Origin: Entrophospora sp. SA101
Lineage: Eukaryota > Glomeromycota > Glomeromycetes > Entrophosporales > Entrophosporaceae
Reading direction: 5' to 3'
Length of the DNA: 15,966 bases
NCBI GenBank assembly: GCA_958430865.1
Contig: CAUDNR010000635.1
Span: forward strand, 1-15,966
Of the stretch, positions 1-7,540 are shown one piece after another. The notes under the pieces are model-generated. The model was not told the DNA's origin and made no database searches. It was given only the letters and a program-made list of their open reading frames with translations. How positions within the stretch are numbered: the first letter of the stretch is position 1; every line of letters begins with the position of its first letter. A program made the translations under genes and the position numbers.

Positions 1-69
1 AGCTATCAATAGCCGAAAAACCGTTTAAGGGATAATAGTAATCAAACAAAAAAACTATAGCCGAAGAAG

Positions 70-311
70 TCACCATATTGTATCATCTCATGGGACTAAA
101 ATGCCATCTGCAAATTCTTTAATGTCATCATTACCACCTTCAAGAATAGAATCGGGACCTTCACCTTCAGCATTACTATTCAAATTAATTTGATGTAAAC
201 TTTTAGAAGTGATTGAACATGTTTACCAACACCACCCTTAATAAAATCTAAGCAATGTAAGCACTTGGATCCATCTTAGTTAAAACATGTGTTATGATAT
301 GCATGGCCACA
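70..311 (-). pseudogene. C-terminal RING-finger tail of the decayed family gene
   Basis: The minus strand from about 311 reads PCGHAYHNTCFN, a stop, then DGSKCLHCLDFIKGG. These are the second half of a RING-H2-like finger (C-x-H, H-x2-C, C-x2-C), whose first half lies at about 610-700. A frameshift near 205 then joins a tail rich in N, G, D and E (NAEGEGPDS, EGGNDD) that ends at a TGA near 89-91. Together with the upstream pieces, this is the natural end of the family gene before the miniature copy was inserted. At least one stop and one frameshift make it non-functional. The 69 bases before it contain nothing I can identify. Confidence 0.55.
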
Positions 312-608
312 TGGCTGTTTCTTCAGTGATTATCTTCATTGCTGGAATAGGAATACTGTTTTTTACATTAGCACTTCCTTCTCATAGAAACCTGTGTGGG
401 ATTAAAAATTGATTTTCCTATGATTAATACAAAGTTTCCTAAAGTCATCATCATTAAATTGAGAATATCCCTACTGCTTGTGAAAAAGTTAAATTATTAT
501 TATCTTTACTAGAAGTTTCTGTATAAATTTCTGGCTAATTATGGTGGGACTGTTCTAATGCATTCAATTGCACTTTTTGTTATGATTCCACTATAACAGT
601 TTTATGGC
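293..608 (-). repeat. Miniature internally deleted copy of the adjacent family gene
   Basis: Read on the minus strand, this block is a patchwork of short collinear pieces of the 601-2853 gene. The first is the CYNGI region (about 570-600, matching about 2690-2720). Next come the LEQSHHNEPEIY...NNNLTFSQAVGI region (about 470-565, matching about 2570-2680), the DDDDF scrap (about 430-460, matching about 985-1010), and the region before and through the RING finger (about 301-425, matching about 604-865). Large stretches are missing between pieces, and several joints sit at short shared motifs such as GATA. It lies head to tail with the larger copy and splits that copy's RING finger: CGH at about 608-616 and CGH at about 303-311 flank it. 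It cannot encode a useful protein. Confidence 0.7.
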
Positions 609-2910
609 CACATGGCAGTACCTGCCCTGTTTCTTCAGTGATTATAGTTTTAGTAATAAAACAATTAGAAGAATCACAACCATACAAACTAGGCTTATGT
701 GAAGAGCTATATCCTAAAGGTAGATGACAAAGCCATGCCTCCTTCATCTTCATTGCTGGAATAGGAATACTGTTTCCTGTATTAGCACTTCCTTCCTTCT
801 TACTCCTTTTTAATGGGCGTTTCATAGAAACCTGTGGTGGAATTAAAAATTGAATTTTCTTATGATTAATACGAGTATAGATATCAGTAAAACAATCTAG
901 AAGATAACATGCAGTTTTTCATGTCAAAGTTTCAATATTCCGAGAAGAATACTGATAAACTGCCCAAGATGAAGTGTGAACAAAGTTTTCCTTAAAGTCA
1001 TCATCATCAAATCGTAAATAATTGATATTTCGTGCTGTTTTTATTATTTGGTCTGCTGTAAGATGTTTCTCTGTACTGCGCCGTAAAAGACTATGAAAGA
1101 TTTCTACAGGTGAATCAGAGAATTTTGGCAGTTCAGCATTCATTATCTCTAGAATTGAATGACTTTTGGATTGCCAATAAAAAACGTCGGAAAGAAACAT
1201 TAAAGGTGCTTTAGTATAATTTTTACGATGGAACCTAAGAAAAATAACCCAAACTCGAAAACAAGATTCAATGTAAGAGTTAAAATCACCAGCCCGAAAA
1301 AACAAAGCATAAATATCAAGAACCAATGGAATCATGTTATCTAATAGGTCTTTAAGTGCTATGTATTCTACATCTTTACATGCATATCCAAATTTAATTT
1401 CAATTATCTTTGAAATTTCTTGCCATGCACTACGTGAGAGTTCCAACAGTAAATTTATACGCCATGGTTTTGGTTTTTGAGCAAGTTTTTTCCTGGCACC
1501 AAATATATAACTGTACATTCCAGAGAAAAATGGTTGATATTGAAGAAATATTAACTCACAGCTATTCAAAGAGATATGCAATGGTCCCATCATTGGAAGA
1601 AATGATAAAACTTTGTTAGTAATTCCAGAAGAGTTACCATAGATAAGACACTGTGATATAGCAGTTCTTAGGAATATTTGACCAGGCCAATCAGCAACAA
1701 CTGGGATGACATTGCCATCTTCAATATATCTATTTATTGTTGGAACAGATGCTGCAACATTAATAGCATTTATATAAGCTTCCATTGATTGAAGTTTACT
1801 CTCCAAGAGATCCACAAGTACAGCATCTTTTAGTGATCTTGTGTTCCTTTTTTCTTTTAAACGAACATCATAGCTATGGACTGTTAATTCTTCAAGCTTT
1901 GTTTTATCACTCACAAGGTGAAACCCCCAATGTTGGTTATGAGAAAGTGAATACGTTGACATAAAATTGTTTTCAATTCCAATTTTGATTAGCTGAGCTT
2001 CAATTAACGCAGGATTATGAATATCTTCTCTTGGTATTGCTGGTTGATTCTTAATTGGGTTAAGTAAAATAGTAGCAAGATGTTCTGCACTTGATGTTGT
2101 GGTAGTGTCAGGCATTCTTTTAATGTGTATACTGTGATAATTGTCAATATTTAAAACTAGAGCACTATTAGTACTATCTGCAAGATTTGATTCCACAGTT
2201 GTCAAATGTTTTTTAGATATAGCATCCTTGTGGTAAGCAATTGAACGAGATGTTATTGTCATACCTAATGTTGCCAAGGTGTCTATCGTTGAATCAGGTG
2301 TCCCAGTAGAATCTAAATACATCCCTAGATCTCTTTTTGCATTATTAACAAACTTATTTCTAATACCACAAATAAAATAACATAAAAATACCAACTGTTT
2401 TGATACATTTTCCATTGTAGATTTGCTTTTTTTTAACGGGTTGATTGATAAATATAATTCATCAAAAAAATACTTCAGCCGTTTATCTTCTAATTCCATA
2501 ACTGCACGAAATTCTTCAAATATCCAAATTGGTGGCAATCCTTGATGTTCTCGTTCATAGAGAATATCTGTGACTATCCCTACTGCTTGTGAAAAAGTTA
2601 AATTATTATTATTATCTTTACTAGAAGTTTCTATATAAATTTCTGGCTCATTATGATGGGACTGTTCTAATGCATGTTGCTGAAATTTAATTGCACTCCT
2701 TGTTATGATTCCATTATAACAGTTTAAACAAATTGTATCGCCTAGTTGAACATAATTTGGAAAAGTTTTGTTAGTTTGACCTTTGGAAATAACGTGTTCA
2801 GTTACCTTTCTCCAGTTGGATGACTGACTGTCTCTTGCATATAGTAATCGCACATGGCCCTGTAATACTACTAGTAAATGGCATTTTTGTCTTCTAAGTA
2901 AAGTATGTCA
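601..2910 (-). pseudogene. Decayed zinc-finger/RING-type lineage-expanded (possibly transposon-derived) gene
   Basis: The open frame reads from 2907 down to a TGA at 919-921, then continues in the same frame for about 105 residues, so this was once one protein of roughly 760 residues. I do not recognise a named family. Counting residues from the GTG at 2853, visible landmarks are a CLNC pair at 42-45, an asparagine-rich patch near 80-84, ADWPGQ at 387-392 and MGPLHISLN at 422-430. Past the TGA come a basic patch (KRPLKRSKKEG) and a RING-like start (CDSSNC, then LPCGH). No in-frame ATG exists between the upstream TGA at 2908-2910 and the CLNC motif; the first internal Met is residue 119. The start is therefore lost or lies in a missing exon. 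The end is interrupted at the CGH motif near 608 by a miniature copy of the same gene. The repeated-family character and large conserved core suggest a mobile-element protein, but no catalytic triad is proven. Confidence 0.7.
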
Positions 2911-3121
2911 GGAGTATGATTTTTTTTTGATTCTTTTGCACAGTGAACGTTGGTATTATTTTAAAGGCTTTTGCAATGATTTTTTATTTTTTTATTAGTG
3001 AAACGTTGTATTCTTAAAAACCTTAAAAAGTACTTTAAACTATATAAATAATATGCGAACTCAATTGAAATTGATCGGCAAAATTAGCCAATCAGACAAA
3101 CTTCTGCCTATGATATGTAAC
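2911..3121. other. AT-rich spacer
   Basis: Spacer between the decayed family gene and the first lectin repeat unit. It contains T-runs near 2921-2929 and 2981-2996. No coding region, RNA gene or inverted repeat of note was seen. Confidence 0.5.
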
Positions 3122-3290
3122 CGTGTAATGAGATCAAATAAATGATCGACAAACAGAACTTCTGTTATGCTCATTTTTGTAAACTATTTTATTTTAATAT
3201 AGTGACTTATAAACAAAGAAAAACAAACTTTAAAAAAGGAAAACTTAAGTAGGACGTGAACAGTTGAGTTGTATAATTGCTACTGGCTTC

Positions 3291-3338
3291 CTTATATAAG
3301 CGTAGATAGTCATCAGTTCCAATTCGGCACTGACCGAA
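3291..3338. promoter_or_regulatory. Conserved palindromic TATA and CGG-N6-CCG block, unit 1
   Basis: CTTATATAAG at 3291-3300 is a perfect palindrome containing a TATA-like core. It is followed by TTCGG-CACTGA-CCGAA at 3323-3338. CGG-N6-CCG is the known spacing of some fungal Zn2Cys6 regulator sites (Ppr1 and UaY type). Both elements are unchanged in unit 2. Whether they act is inference; a plus-strand transcript starting near 3325 would run towards the small ORF at 3591. Confidence 0.35.
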
Positions 3339-3590
3339 CTTTTGAAACAATATTTGCAACCAAAAAAACATAATTAATTCAACCCAAAAATGATTTTGAT
3401 TAAAATCTAGAATACCTCTTTGATAGGATAGGTAGGAGTAGTTAGTATACTTCTACATATTAAAGAATTAATAAATTTAATATATATTAAATTTCCCCGC
3501 ATTTTTTATATTCGTTTGGAGCGACTTAACGTTGTGTATCAATATTGATATTAATATTTATTTAAAAGCTTGTGTTACTCAGAAATTATA

Positions 3591-3710
3591 ATGGTGAAGC
3601 AAATTAAAGATGAAAAATGCTATTACCATGAGTGTCCGAATTCACATTATATTGTTGTTTATATTATCATCAATAGAAAATATTGGCGTGATTTAAATTT
3701 TTTAAAATGA
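3591..3710 (+). CDS. Small conserved ORF, 39 residues (unit 1)
   Basis: ATG at 3591 opens a 39-residue frame starting MVKQIKDEKCYYHECPN, with a hydrophobic middle (HYIVVYIIIN), ending in LNFLK and TGA. The unit 2 copy is identical except for three residues, but that DNA is nearly identical anyway, so coding is not proven. It runs towards the 3' end of the lectin gene and would overlap any long lectin transcript. No family recognised. It could be an exon scrap. Confidence 0.25.
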   Translation: MVKQIKDEKCYYHECPNSHYIVVYIIINRKYWRDLNFLK

Positions 3711-3811
3711 ATTATTTAGTAGAATAAGTACATGCATTAAAGACAGTAATTTAATATACTAGTAGATATACAGATAATTTCTTTATATAATAATATATTT
3801 ATTCATTGTAA

Positions 3812-4570
3812 TTATTGTAGACTACTGCCTGCTACTCTGAGCATGCTGTCTCTATTTCTATTCCTAAATTTATAATAAAAAGTCGTTAATACTACTAGTA
3901 CACTTAATGCTGCTAAGGGAATACTGAGACCAATAACTGTCCGAGGATTATCAACAAATATTGTTTCCGTTGCAGCATAGGGAGTTACCGCTGTTACAAA
4001 GGGAACTGTTGAGGTAGATTCTGTTATTGTTTCAATAATTGTTGATGTTACAGTCTTGACTAGTTGTTCTTCTTCTGCAATCTCATATACTCCAATAGAA
4101 TCAATAAAATCACCGCTATTACCAAAGATGACACCCGGAGGTAAAACAAATTCTTGCTCCTTTGGGTTACTTTTACCATATTCAAGTGTTTGTTTTGGTG
4201 TTGTGAACATCAAATAATTTATGGCTGTATCTCCGCTTGTAAAGGCGCCAATTCTACCTCTTATCTCTGTTAACCCCCCATTAGCAGCAAAATCAAATGG
4301 CGTTTGATCAAGACCTTTTAAACCTTGTCCCCGCTTAGTACCTTGATGTTCATATAATGTTCCGTCTTTTCTCATTACATTATAGACAAATCGGATAGAT
4401 TCTAAAAAATCTCCACTTTTAATGTCTGTTATTCCTTTAACATCAATTTTTTTTATATTGACGAAACCACCATATTTTGTTGAATTACTAATAATATCTT
4501 TAAAATCATCATAGTGAGTTCCTCCATTGCCTCCTTTCGCGTCCAATATATTTTTTACAATTATTGTCAT
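3812..4570 (-). CDS. Jacalin-like lectin with C-terminal membrane anchor, copy 1
   Basis: A single-exon frame of 252 residues from an ATG at 4570. Residues 1-165 read as one jacalin-type beta-prism lectin domain. The signs are GGNGG at 13-17, FLESIRFVYN at 55-64, PFDFAANGGLTEIRG at 91-105, the MFTTP strand at 121-125 and GDFIDSIGVYE at 153-163. GDFID matches the G-x-x-x-D sugar-binding motif of jacalin-related lectins; with the N-terminal glycines it would form the mannose- or galactose-type pocket. A Thr/Ser-rich stalk (170-200) follows, then a hydrophobic segment at about 211-233 and a basic tail (KFRNRNRD). There is no N-terminal signal peptide, so the layout is tail-anchored, which would face the lectin to the cytosol unless export is unconventional. 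Copy 2 lies 2276 bases away in the same direction. The sugar specificity is unknown. Confidence 0.88.
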   Translation of the reverse strand: MTIIVKNILDAKGGNGGTHYDDFKDIISNSTKYGGFVNIKKIDVKGITDIKSGDFLESIRFVYNVMRKDGTLYEHQGTKRGQGLKGLDQTPFDFAANGGLTEIRGRIGAFTSGDTAINYLMFTTPKQTLEYGKSNPKEQEFVLPPGVIFGNSGDFIDSIGVYEIAEEEQLVKTVTSTIIETITESTSTVPFVTAVTPYAATETIFVDNPRTVIGLSIPLAALSVLVVLTTFYYKFRNRNRDSMLRVAGSSLQ

Positions 4571-4594
4571 ATCTTTTACTTTTTATGTATGCAA

Positions 4595-4601
4595 CTTTAT
4601 A
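4595..4601 (-). promoter_or_regulatory. TATA-like box of lectin copy 1
   Basis: TATAAAG on the minus strand, about 25 bases before the ATG at 4570. The spacing implies a very short leader if it is the true TATA box. It is not the same sequence as the TATATAAAA box of copy 2. Confidence 0.35.
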
Positions 4602-4619
4602 CTTGTTTATTTTAGTGAT

Positions 4620-5017
4620 AAAGTTATAATAAAAAAAATAAAATAAGATACTTATGGTTAATAGTTGTAAGGTATTTAAAATGCAAAAAAGTTTAAAATG
4701 GGAGAAGAAGACATTGGATTGAAAAACATCGGTGAAAGAAGAAACACAACACTACTTTGATAACATTTTTCTTTTTATATGATATGCAACATTCAAAAAA
4801 AATTTTAAAATGAACGAACATTTTTGTAGCATTGCAGAAGTTCTTTATGATTGGTTAAAAAATGATTGACAAGATTTTCTAAACTCTTTACGTTGTAATT
4901 AGAAATTAGTGAGTCTTTTAAGTTTCATAACCCTTAAATAATAAGGGATTAGAGAAAAATTGAACTATAATTAATTATTGGTAGAGTAATAGTAAATAAT
5001 TCAATTACACTTGAGCA
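4620..5017. other. Divergent spacer between lectin copy 1 and a small plus-strand ORF
   Basis: AT-rich upstream region of lectin copy 1. It aligns with about 6900-7196 in unit 2, with several indels. It includes a shared purine-rich stretch (GGGAGAAGAAGAC near 4699-4711) and ACACAACACTAC near 4744-4755. Unit 1 keeps extra sequence around 4900-4980 that unit 2 lacks. No gene seen. Confidence 0.5.
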
Positions 5018-5137
5018 ATGAGTGACTTTAATTTAGATGATTGTGATGAAGAAAATCATGAAAATGAGTCAGATGTAAATATAAATGATCAGGAAAGCCT
5101 ATTTTCAACATTATTAATGAAAGAAATAAATTGGTAA
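5018..5137 (+). CDS. Small acidic ORF (unit 1, frameshifted relative to unit 2)
   Basis: ATG at 5018 opens 39 residues starting MSDFNLDDCDEENHENE. Compared with the unit 2 copy, indels after NINDQ shift the frame and bring an early stop. It lies divergently from the lectin gene. It may be a remnant first exon of another gene: GTAAAA, a possible splice donor, follows the shared AATTG. Function unknown. Confidence 0.25.
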   Translation: MSDFNLDDCDEENHENESDVNINDQESLFSTLLMKEINW

Positions 5138-5472
5138 AAATTATGTTTAAGAGTATAAATTATCAAAATTTGTCAATTTGTTCATTATTTTACATTACCA
5201 ACTGATCCTTTGTTAACATCCTTTATTGCGAATGTTGAAAATAATAAGTCACATAAGATCACATTTGCTAAAAAAAAAATAAGGTGACCTTTAAAGAACA
5301 TTCTTGTAAAACAAATATATATAAATAATCGTGTAATGAGATCGACAGAACTTCCGTTATGCTCATTTTTGTAAGCTATTTTATTTTTATATAAACAAAG
5401 AAAAACAAACTTTAAAAAAGGAAAATTTAAGTAGGACGTGAACAGTTGAGTTGTATATTTGCTACTGGCTTC

Positions 5473-5520
5473 CTTATATAAGCGTATATAGTCATCAGTT
5501 CCAATTCGGCACTGACCGAA
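5473..5520. promoter_or_regulatory. Conserved palindromic TATA and CGG-N6-CCG block, unit 2
   Basis: Exact copy of the unit 1 elements: CTTATATAAG at 5473-5482 and TTCGG-CACTGA-CCGAA at 5505-5520. It lies about 0.9 kb upstream of the first lectin gene (start 4570), with the unit 1/2 boundary between them, and beyond the 3' end of the second. Confidence 0.35.
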
Positions 5521-5772
5521 CTTTTGAAACAATATTTGCAACCAAAAAAACATAATTAATTCAACCCAAAAATGATTTTGATTAAAATCTAGAATACCTC
5601 TTTGATAGGATAGGTAGGAGTAGTTAGTATACTTCTACATATTAAAGAATTAATAAATTTAATATATATTAAATTTCCCCGCATTTTTTATATTCGTTTG
5701 GAGCGACTTAACGTTGTGTATCAATATTGATATTAATATTTATTTAAAAGTTTGTGTTACTCATAAATTATA

Positions 5773-5892
5773 ATGGTGAAGCGAATTAAAGATGAAAAAT
5801 GCTATTACCATGAGCATCCAAATTCACATTATATTGTTGTTTATATTATCATCAATAGAAAATATTGGCGTGATTTAAATTTTTTAAAATAA
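5773..5892 (+). CDS. Small conserved ORF, 39 residues (unit 2)
   Basis: Counterpart of the ORF at 3591. It differs by Q/R near residue 4, C/H in the YYHE-x-P motif, and TAA instead of TGA. Its last two thirds are included in the perfect 114-bp duplication that follows. Same caveats as the unit 1 copy. Confidence 0.22.
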   Translation: MVKRIKDEKCYYHEHPNSHYIVVYIIINRKYWRDLNFLK

Positions 5893-6028
5893 ATTATTTA
5901 GTAGAATAAGTACAGCTATTACCATGAGCATCCAAATTCACATTATATTGTTGTTTATATTATCATCAATAGAAAATATTGGCGTGATTTAAATTTTTTA
6001 AAATAAATTATTTAGTAGAATAAGTACA
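5801..6028. repeat. Perfect 114-bp tandem duplication
   Basis: 5801-5914 and 5915-6028 are identical over all 114 bases, both beginning GCTATTACCATGAGCATCC and ending AGAATAAGTACA. Unit 1 has a single copy (about 3619-3732), so the duplication arose after the 2.2-kb units separated. The absence of any difference makes it recent. Confidence 0.92.
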
Positions 6029-6099
6029 TGCATTAAAGACAGTAATTTAATATACTAGTAGATATGCAGATAATTCCTTTAATAATATATTCACTGTAA

Positions 6100-6846
6100 T
6101 TATTGTTGACTACTACCTGATACCCTGGGTAGACTATCTCTATTCCTATATTTATAATACAAAGTCGTAAGTATTATTACACTTAATGCTGCTAAGGGAA
6201 TACTGAGACCAATAACTGTCTGAGGATTATCAACAAATAACGTTTCCGTTGCAGCATAGGGAGTTACTGTTGTTACAGAGGGAACTGTTGAGGTAGATTC
6301 TGTTATTGTTTCAATAATTGTTGATGTTACGGTCTTGACTAGTTGTTCTTCTTCTGCAATCTCATATACTCCAATAGAATCAACATTAGTACCAGTATTA
6401 CCAAAGATGACACCTGAAGGCAAAACAAATTCTTGCTTTGCCGGGTCATCTTTACCGTAACCAAGTGTTTGTTTTGGTGTTTTGAACATCAAGTATTTTA
6501 TGACTGTAGCTCCACCCACAAGAATATCAAGTTTGCCTCTTATCTCTGTCAACCCCCCATTATCAGCAAAATCAAATGGCGTTTGAACAACACCTCTTAT
6601 ACCTTGTCCCCGCTTAGTACCCTGATATTCATATGACATTCCATTTTTTGTCACTATGTTATAGACAAATCGGATAGATTCTAAAAAATCTCCACTTTTA
6701 ATGTCTGTTATTCCTTTAACATCTATTTTTTTTATATTGGCGAAACCACCATATGTTGGATTAGCAATAATATCTTTAAAATCATCATAGTGAGTTCCTC
6801 CATTGCCTCCATTCGCATCCGATATACTTTTTATAGTTATTGTCAT
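6100..6846 (-). CDS. Jacalin-like lectin with C-terminal membrane anchor, copy 2
   Basis: A single-exon frame of 248 residues from an ATG at 6846. It has the same design as copy 1: GGNGG at 13-17, a jacalin-type domain to about 164, GTNVD at 152-156 in the sugar-binding loop, a Thr/Ser-rich stalk, a hydrophobic segment at about 210-231 and a basic tail. The N-terminus and stalk are close to copy 1. The middle is not: about one third of residues 64-160 differ, especially RGKLDILVGGATVIKY against RGRIGAFTSGDTAINY and the GTNVD against GDFID loop. All structural landmarks are kept and no stops occur, so both copies look functional but probably bind different sugars (inference). No signal peptide is visible. 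Confidence 0.88.
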   Translation of the reverse strand: MTITIKSISDANGGNGGTHYDDFKDIIANPTYGGFANIKKIDVKGITDIKSGDFLESIRFVYNIVTKNGMSYEYQGTKRGQGIRGVVQTPFDFADNGGLTEIRGKLDILVGGATVIKYLMFKTPKQTLGYGKDDPAKQEFVLPSGVIFGNTGTNVDSIGVYEIAEEEQLVKTVTSTIIETITESTSTVPSVTTVTPYAATETLFVDNPQTVIGLSIPLAALSVIILTTLYYKYRNRDSLPRVSGSSQQ

Positions 6847-6880
6847 GATTTTTTTTGATTTTTTTGATTTTTTTTTTTGA
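6847..6880. repeat. T-rich GATTTTTT repeat before lectin copy 2
   Basis: Four irregular repeats of GA followed by 5 to 12 T lie immediately before the start codon. On the gene's strand this is an A-rich leader. Unit 1 lacks it, so it is a slippage expansion. Confidence 0.6.
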
Positions 6881-6890
6881 TTTTTATATA
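6881..6890 (-). promoter_or_regulatory. TATA box of lectin copy 2
   Basis: TATATAAAAA on the minus strand about 35 bases before the ATG at 6846. A similar TATATAGAAA precedes the third, broken lectin copy, so the box is a shared feature of the family promoter. Confidence 0.45.
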
Positions 6891-7196
6891 AGAGAGTATG
6901 CTTATTTTACACTCAGTGATTTAAATGCAAAAAAAGGTTAAAACGGGAGAAGAAAACTGTGAATTGGAAAATCATCGGTGAAAGAAGGAACACAACACTA
7001 CATTTTTCTTTTTATATGATACGTAACATCCAAAAAAATTTTAAAATGAGTGAAACATAAACATTTTTGTAGCATAGCAGAAGTTTTTTATGACTGGTTA
7101 AAATGATTAAAATTTTCTAAACTCTTAATTTTGATTTGACATCCACACAGTTGTACCTCACGTTGTAATAGTAAATAATTCAATTACACTTGAGCA

Positions 7197-7340
7197 ATGA
7201 ATGATTTTAATTTAGATGATTGTGATGAAGAAAATAATGAATATGAAGCAAATGTAAATATAAATGATCAAAGAAAGCTTATTGTCAACATTATTAATGA
7301 AATAAAGGAATTGGTAAAAATTATGTTTTTAAGAATATAA
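7197..7340 (+). CDS. Small acidic ORF, 47 residues (unit 2)
   Basis: ATG at 7197 opens a frame starting MNDFNLDDCDEENNEYE and continuing into a Lys/Ile-rich second half (KLIVNIINEIKELVKIMF). It is longer than its unit 1 counterpart, which has lost the frame. It sits divergently about 350 bases from the lectin start. A GTAAAA directly after GAATTG (about 7310-7320) could be a splice donor, making this a first exon. No family recognised. Confidence 0.28.
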   Translation: MNDFNLDDCDEENNEYEANVNINDQRKLIVNIINEIKELVKIMFLRI

Positions 7341-7510
7341 ATTATCAAAATTTGTCAATTTGTTCATTATTTTACATTACCAACTGATCCTTTGTTAGCA
7401 TCCTTTATTGCAAAATAGTCATTTATAAAATAAGCGTTGAAAATAGATCACATTTGCAAAAAATCTTTTCATATGACCAACTGGTTTTTACTGTGGTAAT
7501 TATTGATAAT

Positions 7511-7536
7511 CGTGTAATGAAATCAAATAAATGATA
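7511..7536. repeat. Truncated start of a third duplication unit
   Basis: About 25 bases beginning CGTGTAATGAAATCAAATAA match the start of unit 1 at 3122 almost exactly. They include the ATCAAATAAATGAT stretch that unit 2 lacks. Homology then stops. This suggests either that the duplication arose between copies of this word or that a third unit was deleted. Confidence 0.6.
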
Positions 7537-7540
7537 AAAT

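Larger units (their letters stand above)
3122..5329. repeat. Tandem duplication unit 1 (lectin-bearing)
   Basis: First of two head-to-tail units of about 2.2 kb. Each begins at the word CGTGTAATGA (3122, 5330, and again as a remnant at 7511). In order, the unit holds a non-coding block with CTTATATAAG, a small plus-strand ORF, the minus-strand lectin gene, its upstream region and a second small plus-strand ORF. Most of it aligns to 5330-7510 with few changes; the central part of the lectin gene is the exception. Small indels change the offset from 2208 at the unit start to 2276 at the lectin start codon. Confidence 0.85.
5330..7510. repeat. Tandem duplication unit 2 (lectin-bearing)
   Basis: Second unit of the tandem pair, with the same order of elements as unit 1. 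It carries its own later changes: an extra perfect 114-bp duplication in the lectin 3' flank, shortened upstream sequence, and T-rich repeats directly before the lectin start codon. The junction to flanking DNA is at 7511, where the unit-start word recurs. Confidence 0.85.

Noticed and set aside
1410..1619. 69-codon plus-strand frame
   Set aside because: Antisense shadow of the family gene at 601-2910.
5185..5553. 122-codon minus-strand frame across the unit 1/unit 2 junction
   Set aside because: It spans the tandem-repeat boundary and is mostly non-coding repeat DNA. The unit 1 counterpart stops after about 54 codons. Composition is Phe/Leu/Lys-rich as expected from AT-rich DNA.
6433..6636. 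67-codon plus-strand frame
   Set aside because: Antisense shadow of lectin copy 2.
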